40,008 nucleotides of DNA from Pseudomonadota bacterium (GCA_023428785.1 JAEYWU010000091.1:1-40008); one strand, 5' to 3'. Numbered from the stretch's first letter, positions 8,368 through 16,271 are shown. Program-made: numbers and translations. Notes: a model not told the origin generated them from the letters alone.

Positions 8368-9252
8368 ATGAAGGGCGTCATTCTGGCAGGTGGGTCCGGC
8401 ACGCGGCTCTATCCAGCGACCCTGGCGGTCAGCAAGCAGATGCTGCCGATCTACGACAAGCCCATGATCTATTATCCGCTCTCGACGCTGATGGCGGCCG
8501 GGGTGCGTGAGATACTGATCATTTCCACGCCGCGGGACCTGCCGGTTTTTCGCAGTTTTCTCGGCGACGGCGAACGCTGGGGCCTGAAGCTTGAATATGC
8601 TGAACAGGCTCATCCAAACGGCATCGCCGAGGCGCTCCTCATCGGGGAACCCTTTATCGACGGGGATGCCTGTGCGCTCATCCTGGGCGACAATCTCTTC
8701 TTTGGGGCCGGGGTGGACGACGCCGTCGCGGCAGCCGTCGAGCCTGGCTTCAGCGGCGCCCGAATTCTCGCCTACCAGGTCGTCGATCCGTCCAGGTATG
8801 GCGTCGTCCAGCTGGGGCTGGACGGGCGCGCCATCGATCTGGAGGAAAAGCCTGCGTCGCCGAAATCGTCCTGGGCGGTAACCGGGCTGTATTTCTATGA
8901 TGGCGACGCCGTTGATATCGCGCGCGCCGTTCGTCCATCCGCTCGCGGCGAGCTGGAGATCACCAGCGTCAATCAGGCCTATCTCGAGCGCGGCGACCTT
9001 TGCGTCAGCACCCTGGGCCGCGGCAACGCCTGGCTTGACACCGGCACCCACGAATCTCTGGTCGAAGCCACCGAGTTCATTCGGGCGATCGAGCACCGCC
9101 AGGCCGTCAAGGTCGGCTGCCCTGAAGAGATAGCCTTCAATCGCGGCTACATTGATCGTGCGCAGCTCGAGAAGCTCGCCGATGGCCTCGGCGATACGAC
9201 ATATGCGACCTATCTGCGCGGCCTGCCGTCGCCCAGCTGTCTCGCGAGGTGA
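8368..9252 (+). CDS. rmlA: Glucose-1-phosphate thymidylyltransferase-type nucleotidyltransferase
   Basis: This enzyme joins glucose-1-phosphate and dTTP to give dTDP-glucose, the entry point to many deoxysugars. The 294-residue length matches RmlA. Key signatures are the nucleotide-binding LAGGSGTRLYPAT, SKQMLPIYDKPMIYYPLSTL, ILGDNLF, EEKPASPKS, and AWLDTGTHESL near the C-terminus. The ATG at 8368 has GGAGG at 8356-8360 and begins MKGVILAGG. It lies between wzt and the AGE isomerase, with a four-base gap to the latter, and is surely in the same operon. No rmlB, rmlC or rmlD was found in the window. Either dTDP-glucose is converted elsewhere, or the SDR enzymes of the cluster use it. The family is clear; the exact sugar accepted is less so. 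Confidence 0.92.
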   Translation: MKGVILAGGSGTRLYPATLAVSKQMLPIYDKPMIYYPLSTLMAAGVREILIISTPRDLPVFRSFLGDGERWGLKLEYAEQAHPNGIAEALLIGEPFIDGDACALILGDNLFFGAGVDDAVAAAVEPGFSGARILAYQVVDPSRYGVVQLGLDGRAIDLEEKPASPKSSWAVTGLYFYDGDAVDIARAVRPSARGELEITSVNQAYLERGDLCVSTLGRGNAWLDTGTHESLVEATEFIRAIEHRQAVKVGCPEEIAFNRGYIDRAQLEKLADGLGDTTYATYLRGLPSPSCLAR

Positions 9253-9256
9253 CGCC

Positions 9257-10396
9257 ATGACCGGTCTCGACGCCGCCCTCGTCGCGAGGGTCCGCACCTG
9301 GATGTTCGATGAGGCCCTTCCGCTCTGGGCCGACCGTGGCGTTGACCGGGCTGATGGCGGCTTTGTCGAACAGCTGGACTTCGACGGGAAAGACGCCGGC
9401 GCCGCGGGCAAGCGGACCCGGGTGACGTGCCGGCAAATCTATGTGTTTTCCCATGCGGCGGTTCTGGGCTGGGCGCCCGGCCTGGAGTTGGCGCGTCACG
9501 GCATGGCGTTCCTCGATAAGGCCTGGGACGCGGACCGCGGCGTCTGGGTTCGTACCCTCGACCGAAGGGGTGGGATCGTCGACAATGCGGCCGATCTCTA
9601 CGATATCGCCTTCGCCCTGTTCGCCACGGGCTGGTGGATCCGGGCCTCGGGCGACACAGCGCGTGTGGACCAGGCCCTGACGGCGCTGGACTTTGTCGAA
9701 CGGGAGATGCGCGCGCCCGTCGCCGGCTTCCTGCACGCGCTGCCGGCCGACGGGCCGCGGCAACAAAACCCTCACATGCATCTGCTCGAGGCATCGCTCG
9801 TTCTGTGGGAGGCGACAGGGCATCTCCGCTTCAAGGCGCTTGCGGGGGAATTGGTCGCTGCCTTCAAGAGCCATTTCTTCGATGGGCGCACCCTGGCTGA
9901 ATTCTTCGCAGATGACTGGGCGCGGCTGGATAGTCCGGAAGGTCGCATCGTCGAGCCCGGCCACATGTTCGAATGGGCCTGGATCCTGGCCCAGCACCAG
10001 CGTCTGTCCGGGGTCGATCACCGCGACACAATTCGACCACTCGTCGAATTTGCGGAAGCGGCGGGCGTGGATCCCGACACCCAGGTGACGGCCCAACAGG
10101 TTCTTGATGACGGCGCTGCGCTGGACCCTGGCTCGCGCACCTGGCCCAACACCGAGCGGATCAAAGCCTGGATCGCGATGGGCGAGACGCTCGGCGGGTC
10201 GGTCGCTGATCCTATCGAGGGCGCAGCAAAGCTGCTTCTGGATCGCTATCTGGCGATCGAGCCACCGGGGCTGTGGATCGATCACTTTGACGCCGAAGGC
10301 CGTCCGACCTCGGCCAACGTCCCCGCTTCCACGCTGTATCACGTCTTCCTCGCCTTCGCGGAATTGCTCAGGTTTGAGGCCTCGACGCCCGCCTAG
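9257..10396 (+). CDS. AGE-family sugar isomerase, probably mannose-6-phosphate isomerase type
   Basis: AGE-family proteins are alpha-barrel enzymes that epimerise or isomerise aldoses and ketoses; several work on mannose or mannose-6-phosphate. This 379-residue copy keeps the catalytic set: QQNPHMHLLEA with His173 and His175, EPGHMFEW with His236, the WPNTERIKAW block, and TLYHVF with His362. The ATG at 9257 is used because it follows the rmlA stop by four bases and fits the family start; an open frame runs further upstream but overlaps rmlA. Providing mannose-6-phosphate for the GDP-mannose route would fit the locus, since no cupin-type isomerase is present, but the substrate is inferred. 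It contrasts with the related, inactive-looking tail of the guanylyltransferase at 4352-6418. Confidence 0.82.
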   Translation: MTGLDAALVARVRTWMFDEALPLWADRGVDRADGGFVEQLDFDGKDAGAAGKRTRVTCRQIYVFSHAAVLGWAPGLELARHGMAFLDKAWDADRGVWVRTLDRRGGIVDNAADLYDIAFALFATGWWIRASGDTARVDQALTALDFVEREMRAPVAGFLHALPADGPRQQNPHMHLLEASLVLWEATGHLRFKALAGELVAAFKSHFFDGRTLAEFFADDWARLDSPEGRIVEPGHMFEWAWILAQHQRLSGVDHRDTIRPLVEFAEAAGVDPDTQVTAQQVLDDGAALDPGSRTWPNTERIKAWIAMGETLGGSVADPIEGAAKLLLDRYLAIEPPGLWIDHFDAEGRPTSANVPASTLYHVFLAFAELLRFEASTPA

Positions 10397-10458
10397 ATCG
10401 GCGACTTCATCCCCGCTCGGCCGGCCGCGGTCATCCTGTGCGAAACAGGAGCCCCTTC

Positions 10459-11643
10459 ATGCCAGCCCAAACCACCGCGCGCCTCGAACTGCCCATCCTG
10501 CTCGAAGGTCAGGCCAGGAAGCACATCACCCATAACGAGGCGCTGGATAGGCTCGACCTGCTTGTTCAGTGCGTGGTGCTCAGCCGTCAGACATCCGTCG
10601 AGCCGTCCGCTCAGGACGGAGACATATACATACTGCCGCCGGACAAGAGTGGTGGGTCGTGGGCGGGCATGGCGGTGAATGCCCTGGCGGGGTTGATCGA
10701 GGGATACTGGCTCGAGATCCAGCCGCGACCCGGCTGGATCGTCTTTGTCGAGGACGAGGGCGTGGGTCTGGTCTTCGCTGACGGCGCCTGGCGACCTCTC
10801 GCGCAGGATCGTGTCGACCGTACCGGCGACACCATGACCGGGCCGCTGGCCCTGCCGGCTGATGGGCTCCAGGTCGGCCTCGGCCAGGTCACGGCGGCGG
10901 CGGGCAACGTCGGCATAAACCGCACCTCTCCAGCCTATCCGCTTCATGTCGGCCGGCAGGGCGTGGATTCGGCCGCTGTCGGCCCTGACTACAACGGCGG
11001 CGTCCCTGTCGATGTCGGTGACGTCAGACTGAGCGTCTTTGCCTGGAGCGGAGCCCCTGAAATCTACATCTGCCGAAACAACGTCAACGCCGGAAGCCTC
11101 AGCGTGTCGGAGGGCGGGGATTTCGTCATGGGGATCAGTGGCGTTGCGCGCGTCGTGGTCGGATTTGACGGGGCGCTGCGCCCGGCCGTGGCCAATGCCA
11201 CCAGCTGCGGCTCATCGGAGCATCCCTGGTCGGCGATCTATAGCCAGAGCGGCGTAATCACGACCTCGGATCGGCGCGCCAAGGCCGACATCAGTCCGAG
11301 CCCCCTCGGACTCGACTTCATCCGCGCCCTAAATCCGGTCGGCTATCGCTTCGTCGACGGCGGCTGTTCGACTGCCGCGCCTCACATCGTGGAGGGCAGG
11401 CCTGTCGCTCAGCCATTCGTGGCGCGGGCTGGCTCTCGGCTTCACACGGGCTTTGTCGCCCAGCAGGTCCAGGCGATCTTGCCAGACGGGCTCGATTGGG
11501 CGGGCTGGACGCGATCAGACCCCGGTGACCCCGACAGCCGCCAAGGCCTCCGATACGAAGAATTGATCGCGCCGGTCGTCGCCGCGATCCAGCAGATCGC
11601 GGACCGTCTGGATCGGCTGGAGGCCCGCGACCGGCGGCCCTGA
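10459..11643 (+). CDS. DUF2793 protein with C-terminal S74 intramolecular chaperone (spike-like)
   Basis: Residues 1-120 match DUF2793, with LELPILLEGQARKHITHNEA, DGDIYILPP and GLVFADGAW. This domain is frequent in phage- and gene-transfer-agent-related structural proteins. The middle is a beta-rich, low-similarity segment with TGDTMTGPLALP, a phrase seen in tail-fibre proteins. The C-terminus is a peptidase S74 chaperone: TSDRRAKADI carries the Ser-Asp-x-x-x-Lys pattern. It is followed by GLDFIRALNPVGYRF, TGFVAQQVQAIL and LRYEELIAPVVAAIQ, ending in a coiled coil. S74 domains fold trimeric spikes and then cut themselves off. The ATG at 10459 has ACAGGAG upstream and is preferred to the in-frame GTG at 10438. 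No other phage gene lies nearby, so a trimeric surface or glycan-binding protein is possible. Confidence 0.8.
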   Translation: MPAQTTARLELPILLEGQARKHITHNEALDRLDLLVQCVVLSRQTSVEPSAQDGDIYILPPDKSGGSWAGMAVNALAGLIEGYWLEIQPRPGWIVFVEDEGVGLVFADGAWRPLAQDRVDRTGDTMTGPLALPADGLQVGLGQVTAAAGNVGINRTSPAYPLHVGRQGVDSAAVGPDYNGGVPVDVGDVRLSVFAWSGAPEIYICRNNVNAGSLSVSEGGDFVMGISGVARVVVGFDGALRPAVANATSCGSSEHPWSAIYSQSGVITTSDRRAKADISPSPLGLDFIRALNPVGYRFVDGGCSTAAPHIVEGRPVAQPFVARAGSRLHTGFVAQQVQAILPDGLDWAGWTRSDPGDPDSRQGLRYEELIAPVVAAIQQIADRLDRLEARDRRP

Positions 11644-11645
11644 GG

Positions 11646-11888
11646 CTACATCTGGATTTCGATGCTGGACCCGCCCAGCTGGGCGACGTCCAGCAGGTTC
11701 CAGGGGATGTGGCCGCAGTTGTAGAACTTCAATTGAACGCCGCTGCCGTTCATCGGCAGCTTTCGTACCAGCGAAAGGGCTTCGCGCAGATCGATCTTGC
11801 TGGCGTCGACGCTGACGACGGCACCCGTCTCGACCAGGGCGAGCGTCCATTCCGCATAGGTGTTCGGTGACTTGCCGACCATTTGCAT
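11646..11888 (-). CDS. Small hypothetical protein
   Basis: An 80-residue protein that I do not recognise. It begins MQMVGKSPNTYAEW, has an alternating hydrophobic pattern (VVSVDASKIDLREALSLV, then VQLKFYNCG) and ends SSIEIQM. It looks like a small soluble alpha/beta fold and has no signal peptide or membrane segment. The frame is open to an ATG at 11915. The ATG at 11888 has the better ribosome site (GGAGAACT directly before it) and is used here. It converges on the spike-like gene with two bases between the stops, and a fresh upstream region of 160 bases separates it from the operon at 12049. Its role could relate to the neighbouring DUF2793/S74 protein, but only position supports that. Confidence 0.5.
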   Translation of the reverse strand: MQMVGKSPNTYAEWTLALVETGAVVSVDASKIDLREALSLVRKLPMNGSGVQLKFYNCGHIPWNLLDVAQLGGSSIEIQM

Positions 11889-11973
11889 AGTTCTCCGTTC
11901 AGCCGACGGGTTCATCCCGCGGCTTTTTCAGCTGTGTCTAAATGCCTGGTAACTCTGTTCAGCCAAACGCAAA

Positions 11974-11998
11974 GCCCCGCAGCGATCAACCGGGGGGC
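11974..11998 (-). terminator. Putative rho-independent terminator of the 15166-12049 operon
   Basis: Read on the minus strand, a C-rich arm, an 11-base loop and a G-rich arm (CCCCG pairing with CGGGG) are followed by GCTTTGCGTTT. The position is about 50-75 bases downstream of the last stop codon of the minus-strand sugar operon. The T-tract is interrupted, so termination strength is uncertain. Confidence 0.4.
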
Positions 11999-12048
11999 AC
12001 CAAGAATAATGAATGCGGTCTACTCTGTGTCCTGACAGTCACAGGCGC

Positions 12049-12972
12049 CTATAGCGCGTCCGGATACTCCAGCTCCGCCAGCCGCCGCAATCCTTGGGCG
12101 AGTGTAAGGCGCGGCGTCCAGCCCGTGGCCTGAAGGAAGTCCGACGAATCCAGCAACTTGAATGCTGCGCCGGCAAAGCTGTTCGGCGAGGTGACGAGTT
12201 CCGCCTCCCACTCCAGGGCCTCCAGAACACGCTTCGCCGTCTCTTCGACCGTCACCGGCGTCTGTGCGGCTGTATTGAGAATCCGGTTCTCGAAATGAGC
12301 GTCGGCGGCGAGCACGGCATCGATCTGGTCATCGACGTAGAGGACTTCGCGAACTGTCTTGGGGTCTCCCCAGACCTCGAAAGCCGTTCCGCCCTTCATC
12401 TTCTCCGCTGCGGCGCGCTCCAGCATGGCTCCGACGAAATGGCTGCGGTCCGGCGCCTTGTGGTCCTCTGGCCCATACATCGTGGCCAGGATGCAGTGCA
12501 GGTGTTTCATGCCGTACTGTTCGGCATAGGTCTGGGCGCCTGTCGCCAGCACCTGTTTGGCCAGGGCGTACCCCGTCACCGATGGGTGCGCGCGTCCCGT
12601 GCCGAACATAGCTTCGGTCAACGGAAGATCGGATTCCGGATATGCGCAGGAACTGCCCATCGACAGCAGCTTGGCTTGCGGCTGGCGCCGTCGCCAGGCT
12701 TCGAGGGCATAAAGGTGGATGCGCCCGTTCATGGCCAGCATCTCGCCCTGGATCCCGTACTGGACCTGGCCGGTGCGCTGGCGGGTCACGGCGTGGAAGA
12801 TCACGTCGCTCTCGGGCGCGGCTGCGAAGGCCCTGTCGGCCGTCTCCGGATCGGTCAGGTCGCCGGCGTTCCGGCCGACACCGTGGACGCTCCAGCCGCC
12901 GAGCTCGTCCAGTCGGCGGGTCAGGTTGCGCCCAAGAAATCCATCGGCGCCGAGGATGATTGCTCTTCTCAT
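12049..12972 (-). CDS. NAD-dependent epimerase/reductase, GDP-L-fucose synthase-like
   Basis: An extended short-chain dehydrogenase of 307 residues, most like Fcl/WcaG enzymes, which epimerise and reduce GDP-4-keto-6-deoxymannose. The cofactor loop is ILGADGFLGRNL, the active-site motif is YALAK within TGYALAKQVL, a serine-rich SMGSSCAYP precedes it, and VWGDPKTVREVLYVDD matches the conserved VWG...REFLYVDD region of fucose synthases. The ATG at 12972 overlaps the preceding stop in an ATGA, so translation is coupled; a longer open frame upstream is only a shadow of the previous gene. As the last gene of the block with the C-methyltransferase, it may complete a branched deoxysugar instead of fucose. 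The SDR class is certain; the exact reaction is not. Confidence 0.82.
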   Translation of the reverse strand: MRRAIILGADGFLGRNLTRRLDELGGWSVHGVGRNAGDLTDPETADRAFAAAPESDVIFHAVTRQRTGQVQYGIQGEMLAMNGRIHLYALEAWRRRQPQAKLLSMGSSCAYPESDLPLTEAMFGTGRAHPSVTGYALAKQVLATGAQTYAEQYGMKHLHCILATMYGPEDHKAPDRSHFVGAMLERAAAEKMKGGTAFEVWGDPKTVREVLYVDDQIDAVLAADAHFENRILNTAAQTPVTVEETAKRVLEALEWEAELVTSPNSFAGAAFKLLDSSDFLQATGWTPRLTLAQGLRRLAELEYPDAL

Positions 12973-13904
12973 TGACTCATCGCCCCCCGGTACCAGTCCA
13001 CGGTCGGCCGCAGGCCGTCCTCCAGAGAGGTGAAGCGGTCGATGCCGAATGTCTGGCGCACCTGATCGGCGCTGGAACGGCGCACGCGGACCGCGGCCGG
13101 GGCGAAGTCGGTTTCGACCTCGATAGTCTTGGAGCCGCCGGTCAGGCCGACCAGTGTCTCGGCCAGATGGTGCAATGTCACGGTCTGTCCGGTGCACAGG
13201 TTGAACCGGCCCGAACGCCCCCGCCATTCCAGCGATTTGAGGAAGACGTCCACCACATCGCCGACCCAGATGAAATCGCGCTCCACAAACGGATCGCCTT
13301 TCATGCCGAAGACGTCTCCTGGCCCGAGCGCGCGCATCACGAAGGCGGGCAGGACGTGCGCGGCCTTGGGGTCGGTGCTGTCGTAAGGCCCATAGGGATT
13401 CGACAGGCGGAAGGCGACCGTCGAGACGCCGTACCGCTCTTCGTAGAGGTCTGCGAGAATCTCGGCCCACCGCTTGGACCACGCGTAGAACGCCTCGTTG
13501 CGGTGCGGCGACTTGTTGAGGTCGACGGGCTGGGCATCGTCCATGACCGGCAGGCCGGCCTCATAGACGGCGACGCTGGAGGCCATACGGACCTCCTTGA
13601 TCCCGCGCCGGGCGCAGAACTCATAGACGCGGTTCGACAGGTCGACGTTGGCTGTCAGAATGTCGCTCTGGGCCATCTCGAACTGACCGGCGTCATAGCG
13701 TTGCGCCGCGACGTGCACCACGATCGGGTCGTCGCCCAACGGCGGCAGGTCGTCGAGGTCGGCCATAGACACCGCCCTGGAGGCGCCGGGAACGCCCGCG
13801 CCAGAGCGCGACACCGCGATCACCTCGTGACCTGCATCGGCGAAGGCGACAGCCAGGTTGCGGCCGACAAAGCCGGTGGCGCCGAACAGGACGATCTGAG
13901 CCAT
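12969..13904 (-). CDS. NAD-dependent sugar epimerase/dehydratase (extended SDR)
   Basis: A 311-residue nucleotide-sugar SDR. The Rossmann motif is FGATGFVGRNL, the substrate-side serine lies in RMASSVAVYE, the catalytic pair in FYAWSKRW (Tyr-x3-Lys), and the later SNPYGPYD and RDFIWVGDVVDVF are standard for epimerases and 4-keto reductases acting on NDP-sugars. It starts two bases after the C-methyltransferase stop and ends inside the start of the next SDR (ATGA overlap), so the three are one operon. By analogy to C-methylated deoxysugar pathways, it may reduce or epimerise the 4-keto sugar after methylation. The cofactor and the nucleotide (GDP, dTDP or CDP) cannot be decided from the sequence. 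Confidence 0.82.
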   Translation of the reverse strand: MAQIVLFGATGFVGRNLAVAFADAGHEVIAVSRSGAGVPGASRAVSMADLDDLPPLGDDPIVVHVAAQRYDAGQFEMAQSDILTANVDLSNRVYEFCARRGIKEVRMASSVAVYEAGLPVMDDAQPVDLNKSPHRNEAFYAWSKRWAEILADLYEERYGVSTVAFRLSNPYGPYDSTDPKAAHVLPAFVMRALGPGDVFGMKGDPFVERDFIWVGDVVDVFLKSLEWRGRSGRFNLCTGQTVTLHHLAETLVGLTGGSKTIEVETDFAPAAVRVRRSSADQVRQTFGIDRFTSLEDGLRPTVDWYRGAMSQ

Positions 13905-13906
13905 GA

Positions 13907-15166
13907 TCAGGCCGGCTCCAGATCCGCCTTGGAGTAGACTCGCAGGGCCGGCACCGGGACGATGAACTCGCCGCCGGATTCCAGGCAGGCGCGCTCTTTC
14001 TTGAGGAACTCGTCCAGGAAGTTCCAGGACAGAACCAGATAGGCGTCCGGCTTCTCGACGGTGTCCTCGTCCACGATCGGGATGCGGACGCCGGGGATCA
14101 TGTGGTTAAACTTTAGCGGGCTCTTCTCGACCGCCAGCTCGACAAGGTCGGTGCCGATCCCGAACGAGTTCAGCAGGGTCGCGCCCTTGGCGGGCGCGCC
14201 GTAGCAGTAGACGCGCTTGCCGTCGCGCCGGTAGTCGGCCAGCACGGCCTTCAGATCGTCGCGCAGCTTCCAGACATGGTCGGCGAAGCGCTGGTAGGTC
14301 TCGAGCTTGTCGTAGCCCTTGGCCTCCTCGTCGGCGCGCATGGCGGCGACCGACGGCTTGATCTCCCGTCGACCCGCATGGCCGACGTGGGCTTCCAGGG
14401 AGCCGCCATGGATGTCGACGACCGAGACGTCGAACACCTCAAGACCGTGGCGACCCAGCAGGTCCTGAAGCGACTTCAGCGTGTAGTAGCAGAGATGCTC
14501 GTGATAGATCTGGTCGAAGGCGGTGTTCTCGATCATGCCGCCCAGATAGATGGCCTGGACGCAGAAGACGCCGTCTTCGCTGAGCAGCGCCTTGATCCCA
14601 TCACAGACGCTGTGAAGCTCTTCCAGGTGGAAGAAGACGCCCGACGCCGTGACCAGGTCGGCCGAGCCTTCTTCAGCGAGGATTTTGTCGGCGGTTTCCT
14701 TGTTGAAAAAGCGGTTCCAGGTGCGCACCCCGGCGGCATTGGCCAGTTTGGCGACGTTGGATGCAGGCTCGACGCCGAGCACGCGAAGGCCGAAAGGCGC
14801 ATACTGCTTGAGCCAGGTGCCGTCGTTGGAGCCGATGTCGACGACCAGGCTTTCCGAGGTCAGGCCGTAGCCCTCGACCAGCCGCTTGCTGGTTTCTGCG
14901 AAGTGCGCCGGCAGAGTCTTCGTGGTGCCCGAGACGTATGGATAATCGGAGAACATGCTCTCCTTGGGGATCGTGTGGTCGATCTGGACCATCGTGCAGG
15001 TGCGGCAGAAACCGGCGCGCAACGGGAAGATCGGTTCGGCCTGATCCGCCAGCGACGGGGGGATCAGACGGTTGCAGTGCGGCTGGTCGCTCAGGTCCAG
15101 AAAAAGCTCGACGTCACGCGCGCCACAGCAACGGCATTCCATGTCCAACGTATCGCCCGGGCGCAT
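13907..15166 (-). CDS. NDP-sugar C-methyltransferase (TylCIII/NovU-type)
   Basis: These enzymes use S-adenosylmethionine to add a methyl to the carbon beside a 4-keto group of an NDP-deoxysugar, giving branched sugars such as mycarose. The 419 residues show the three expected parts. An N-terminal zinc-binding region has CRCCGA near residue 11 and FCRTC. A SAM domain has VVDIGSNDGTWLKQY and GVFFHLEEL. The signature DQIYHEHLCYY contains the proposed catalytic histidines and is followed by HGGSLEAHV, and a C-terminal domain has CYGAPAKGATLLN. The ATG at 15166 has AAGGAAA about seven bases upstream. It heads an operon with two SDR enzymes behind a good promoter-like sequence, and predicts a methyl-branched sugar in the surface glycan. 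Confidence 0.9.
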   Translation of the reverse strand: MRPGDTLDMECRCCGARDVELFLDLSDQPHCNRLIPPSLADQAEPIFPLRAGFCRTCTMVQIDHTIPKESMFSDYPYVSGTTKTLPAHFAETSKRLVEGYGLTSESLVVDIGSNDGTWLKQYAPFGLRVLGVEPASNVAKLANAAGVRTWNRFFNKETADKILAEEGSADLVTASGVFFHLEELHSVCDGIKALLSEDGVFCVQAIYLGGMIENTAFDQIYHEHLCYYTLKSLQDLLGRHGLEVFDVSVVDIHGGSLEAHVGHAGRREIKPSVAAMRADEEAKGYDKLETYQRFADHVWKLRDDLKAVLADYRRDGKRVYCYGAPAKGATLLNSFGIGTDLVELAVEKSPLKFNHMIPGVRIPIVDEDTVEKPDAYLVLSWNFLDEFLKKERACLESGGEFIVPVPALRVYSKADLEPA

Positions 15167-15194
15167 ATGATTTCCTTGATGTGGAGGCGGCTAC

Positions 15195-15222
15195 CTAATA
15201 CGCGATTAGTCCGACGACTCAA
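15195..15222 (-). promoter_or_regulatory. Putative promoter of the C-methyltransferase operon
   Basis: On the minus strand TTGAGT (15222-15217) and TATTAG (15200-15195) are spaced by 16 bases. Transcription would begin near 15188, about 22 bases before the ATG at 15166. Both boxes are close to the sigma-70 consensus. Confidence 0.5.
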
Positions 15223-15232
15223 AACTAGGCGG

Positions 15233-15248
15233 GTCGCTTCGGAGCGAC
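15233..15248. other. Perfect inverted repeat in a divergent promoter region
   Basis: The sequence GTCGCT-TCGG-AGCGAC forms a six-base-pair stem with a four-base loop. It sits just upstream of the minus-strand -35 box at 15217-15222, between divergent genes. It could be an operator or an RNA hairpin. No T-tract follows on either strand, so it is unlikely to be a terminator. Confidence 0.4.
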
Positions 15249-15285
15249 ATGTTCTTTACGATCGGGATGCATCCTGGAGGCGAAC

Positions 15286-15387
15286 ATGGCGGATCGCGCG
15301 CAGACAGAATCTGACCACGTCTCTCGCGGGGCGGTGGGCGGCGGGGCCGTCAATGTGTCCTTGTTCCGAATTCGACCCATCATCTGA
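15286..15387 (+). CDS. Possible 33-residue small ORF with strong ribosome site
   Basis: An ATG at 15286 has GGAGG at 15276-15280, five bases upstream, a better ribosome site than most genes here. The frame reads MADRAQTESDHV, then a glycine/alanine-rich stretch, then VSLFRIRPII, and stops at 15387. That is six bases before an in-frame GTG (15393) of the methyltransferase gene and 24 bases before its ATG. It may be a translated leader that couples to the next gene, a small protein, or the remnant of a gene interrupted by the composition break seen here. I do not recognise the peptide, and it could be chance. Confidence 0.25.
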   Translation: MADRAQTESDHVSRGAVGGGAVNVSLFRIRPII

Positions 15388-15410
15388 CCTAGGTGAGCTT
15401 AGACACGATC

Positions 15411-16271
15411 ATGAGCAACAGATGTCCGATCTGCACAAAAACAGCGATGACGTCGTTCTTCGAGAAGGGTGCTCAGACACTCATTATTTGTGATGATTGC
15501 CGGCACGTAACATGGAGTAACGTTCCATCGAACGAAGAGCTGGCAAAGTACTACGAAGATGAGTACACAGAGTCTCACGATCAGGCTAATATTCAAGCAG
15601 ACCTTAGGGCCTATTACCGGCAGCACGCCGAAGAACTCGCCGGCTTGGCGCAGGTCGAGGCTACCGACCTGCGTATCGCGGACGTCGGCTGCTCGTACCC
15701 GACGTTCCTTGAAGAGGCGCAGGCGATCGGCGTGAAGCAGCCGCTTGGCGTGGACTGGTCGCTGGAGGTCCGCGACTATGCTGCTGAGCGCGGCATTACC
15801 GTCATGACGCCGGTGGAGTTCGCGGATTTCGAGCCCGGATCTTTGGACGTGTTGCGCTATTCCCACGCTCTGGAGCACATGCCCGACCCTGTCGCGGCGC
15901 TGACCGAGCATGCGGCCAAGCTGAAGGTTGGCGGTTTGCTCTATGTGACCCAGCCGAACTTCCCGGTTTTCGCAGCCGCAGGCTCGTCGACGGACATCAT
16001 GGACAGCGTCTGGCCGACGCACCTGCACTTCTTCAATCCGATTTCGCTGCGCGACATGCTTGATCGGGCCGGCTTCGACGTCCTGAAGTTCTATACGGTC
16101 GGCGATGCCCCCCAGCGCATGGCCGACTATGAGGACATCCTCGATATGGACACGGCCAAGGAGCGCCTTTCTAACTTGGCCGATCGCGGCGAGGAAATCC
16201 GTGGGGAGTTCGCGAACTACCCGTATTTCGCGGCCGAGAACTCAACGATGTATGCGATCAAACGTGGCTGA
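15411..16271 (+). CDS. Zinc-finger class I SAM-dependent methyltransferase
   Basis: A 286-residue methyltransferase of the Methyltransf_23 type. The N-terminus has a zinc-ribbon pattern, CPIC at residues 5-8 and CDDC at 27-30. The SAM-binding motif I is RIADVGCSYPTFLE (about 88-101), an acidic residue ends the second strand in GVDWS, and SHALEHMPDP is the usual post-II motif. The C-terminus carries HLHFFNPISLRDML, common in methyltransferases of polysaccharide clusters. ATG 15411 gives a start that directly precedes the zinc motif; GTG 15393 is an alternative, and neither has a strong ribosome site. The first 190 bases are about 46% G+C, while the next 100 are about 66%, a sharp break within the gene. 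It probably methylates a sugar hydroxyl or phosphate of the glycan. Confidence 0.85.
   Translation: MSNRCPICTKTAMTSFFEKGAQTLIICDDCRHVTWSNVPSNEELAKYYEDEYTESHDQANIQADLRAYYRQHAEELAGLAQVEATDLRIADVGCSYPTFLEEAQAIGVKQPLGVDWSLEVRDYAAERGITVMTPVEFADFEPGSLDVLRYSHALEHMPDPVAALTEHAAKLKVGGLLYVTQPNFPVFAAAGSSTDIMDSVWPTHLHFFNPISLRDMLDRAGFDVLKFYTVGDAPQRMADYEDILDMDTAKERLSNLADRGEEIRGEFANYPYFAAENSTMYAIKRG

Noticed and set aside
10459..11643. Prophage or gene-transfer-agent island
   Set aside because: Only one spike-like gene has phage character; no capsid, terminase, tail, integrase or attachment site is visible nearby.
12973..13482. N-terminal extension of the fucose-synthase-like frame
   Set aside because: It overlaps the previous SDR gene in another frame, while the ATG at 12972 starts directly before the cofactor-binding motif and overlaps the preceding stop by ATGA.
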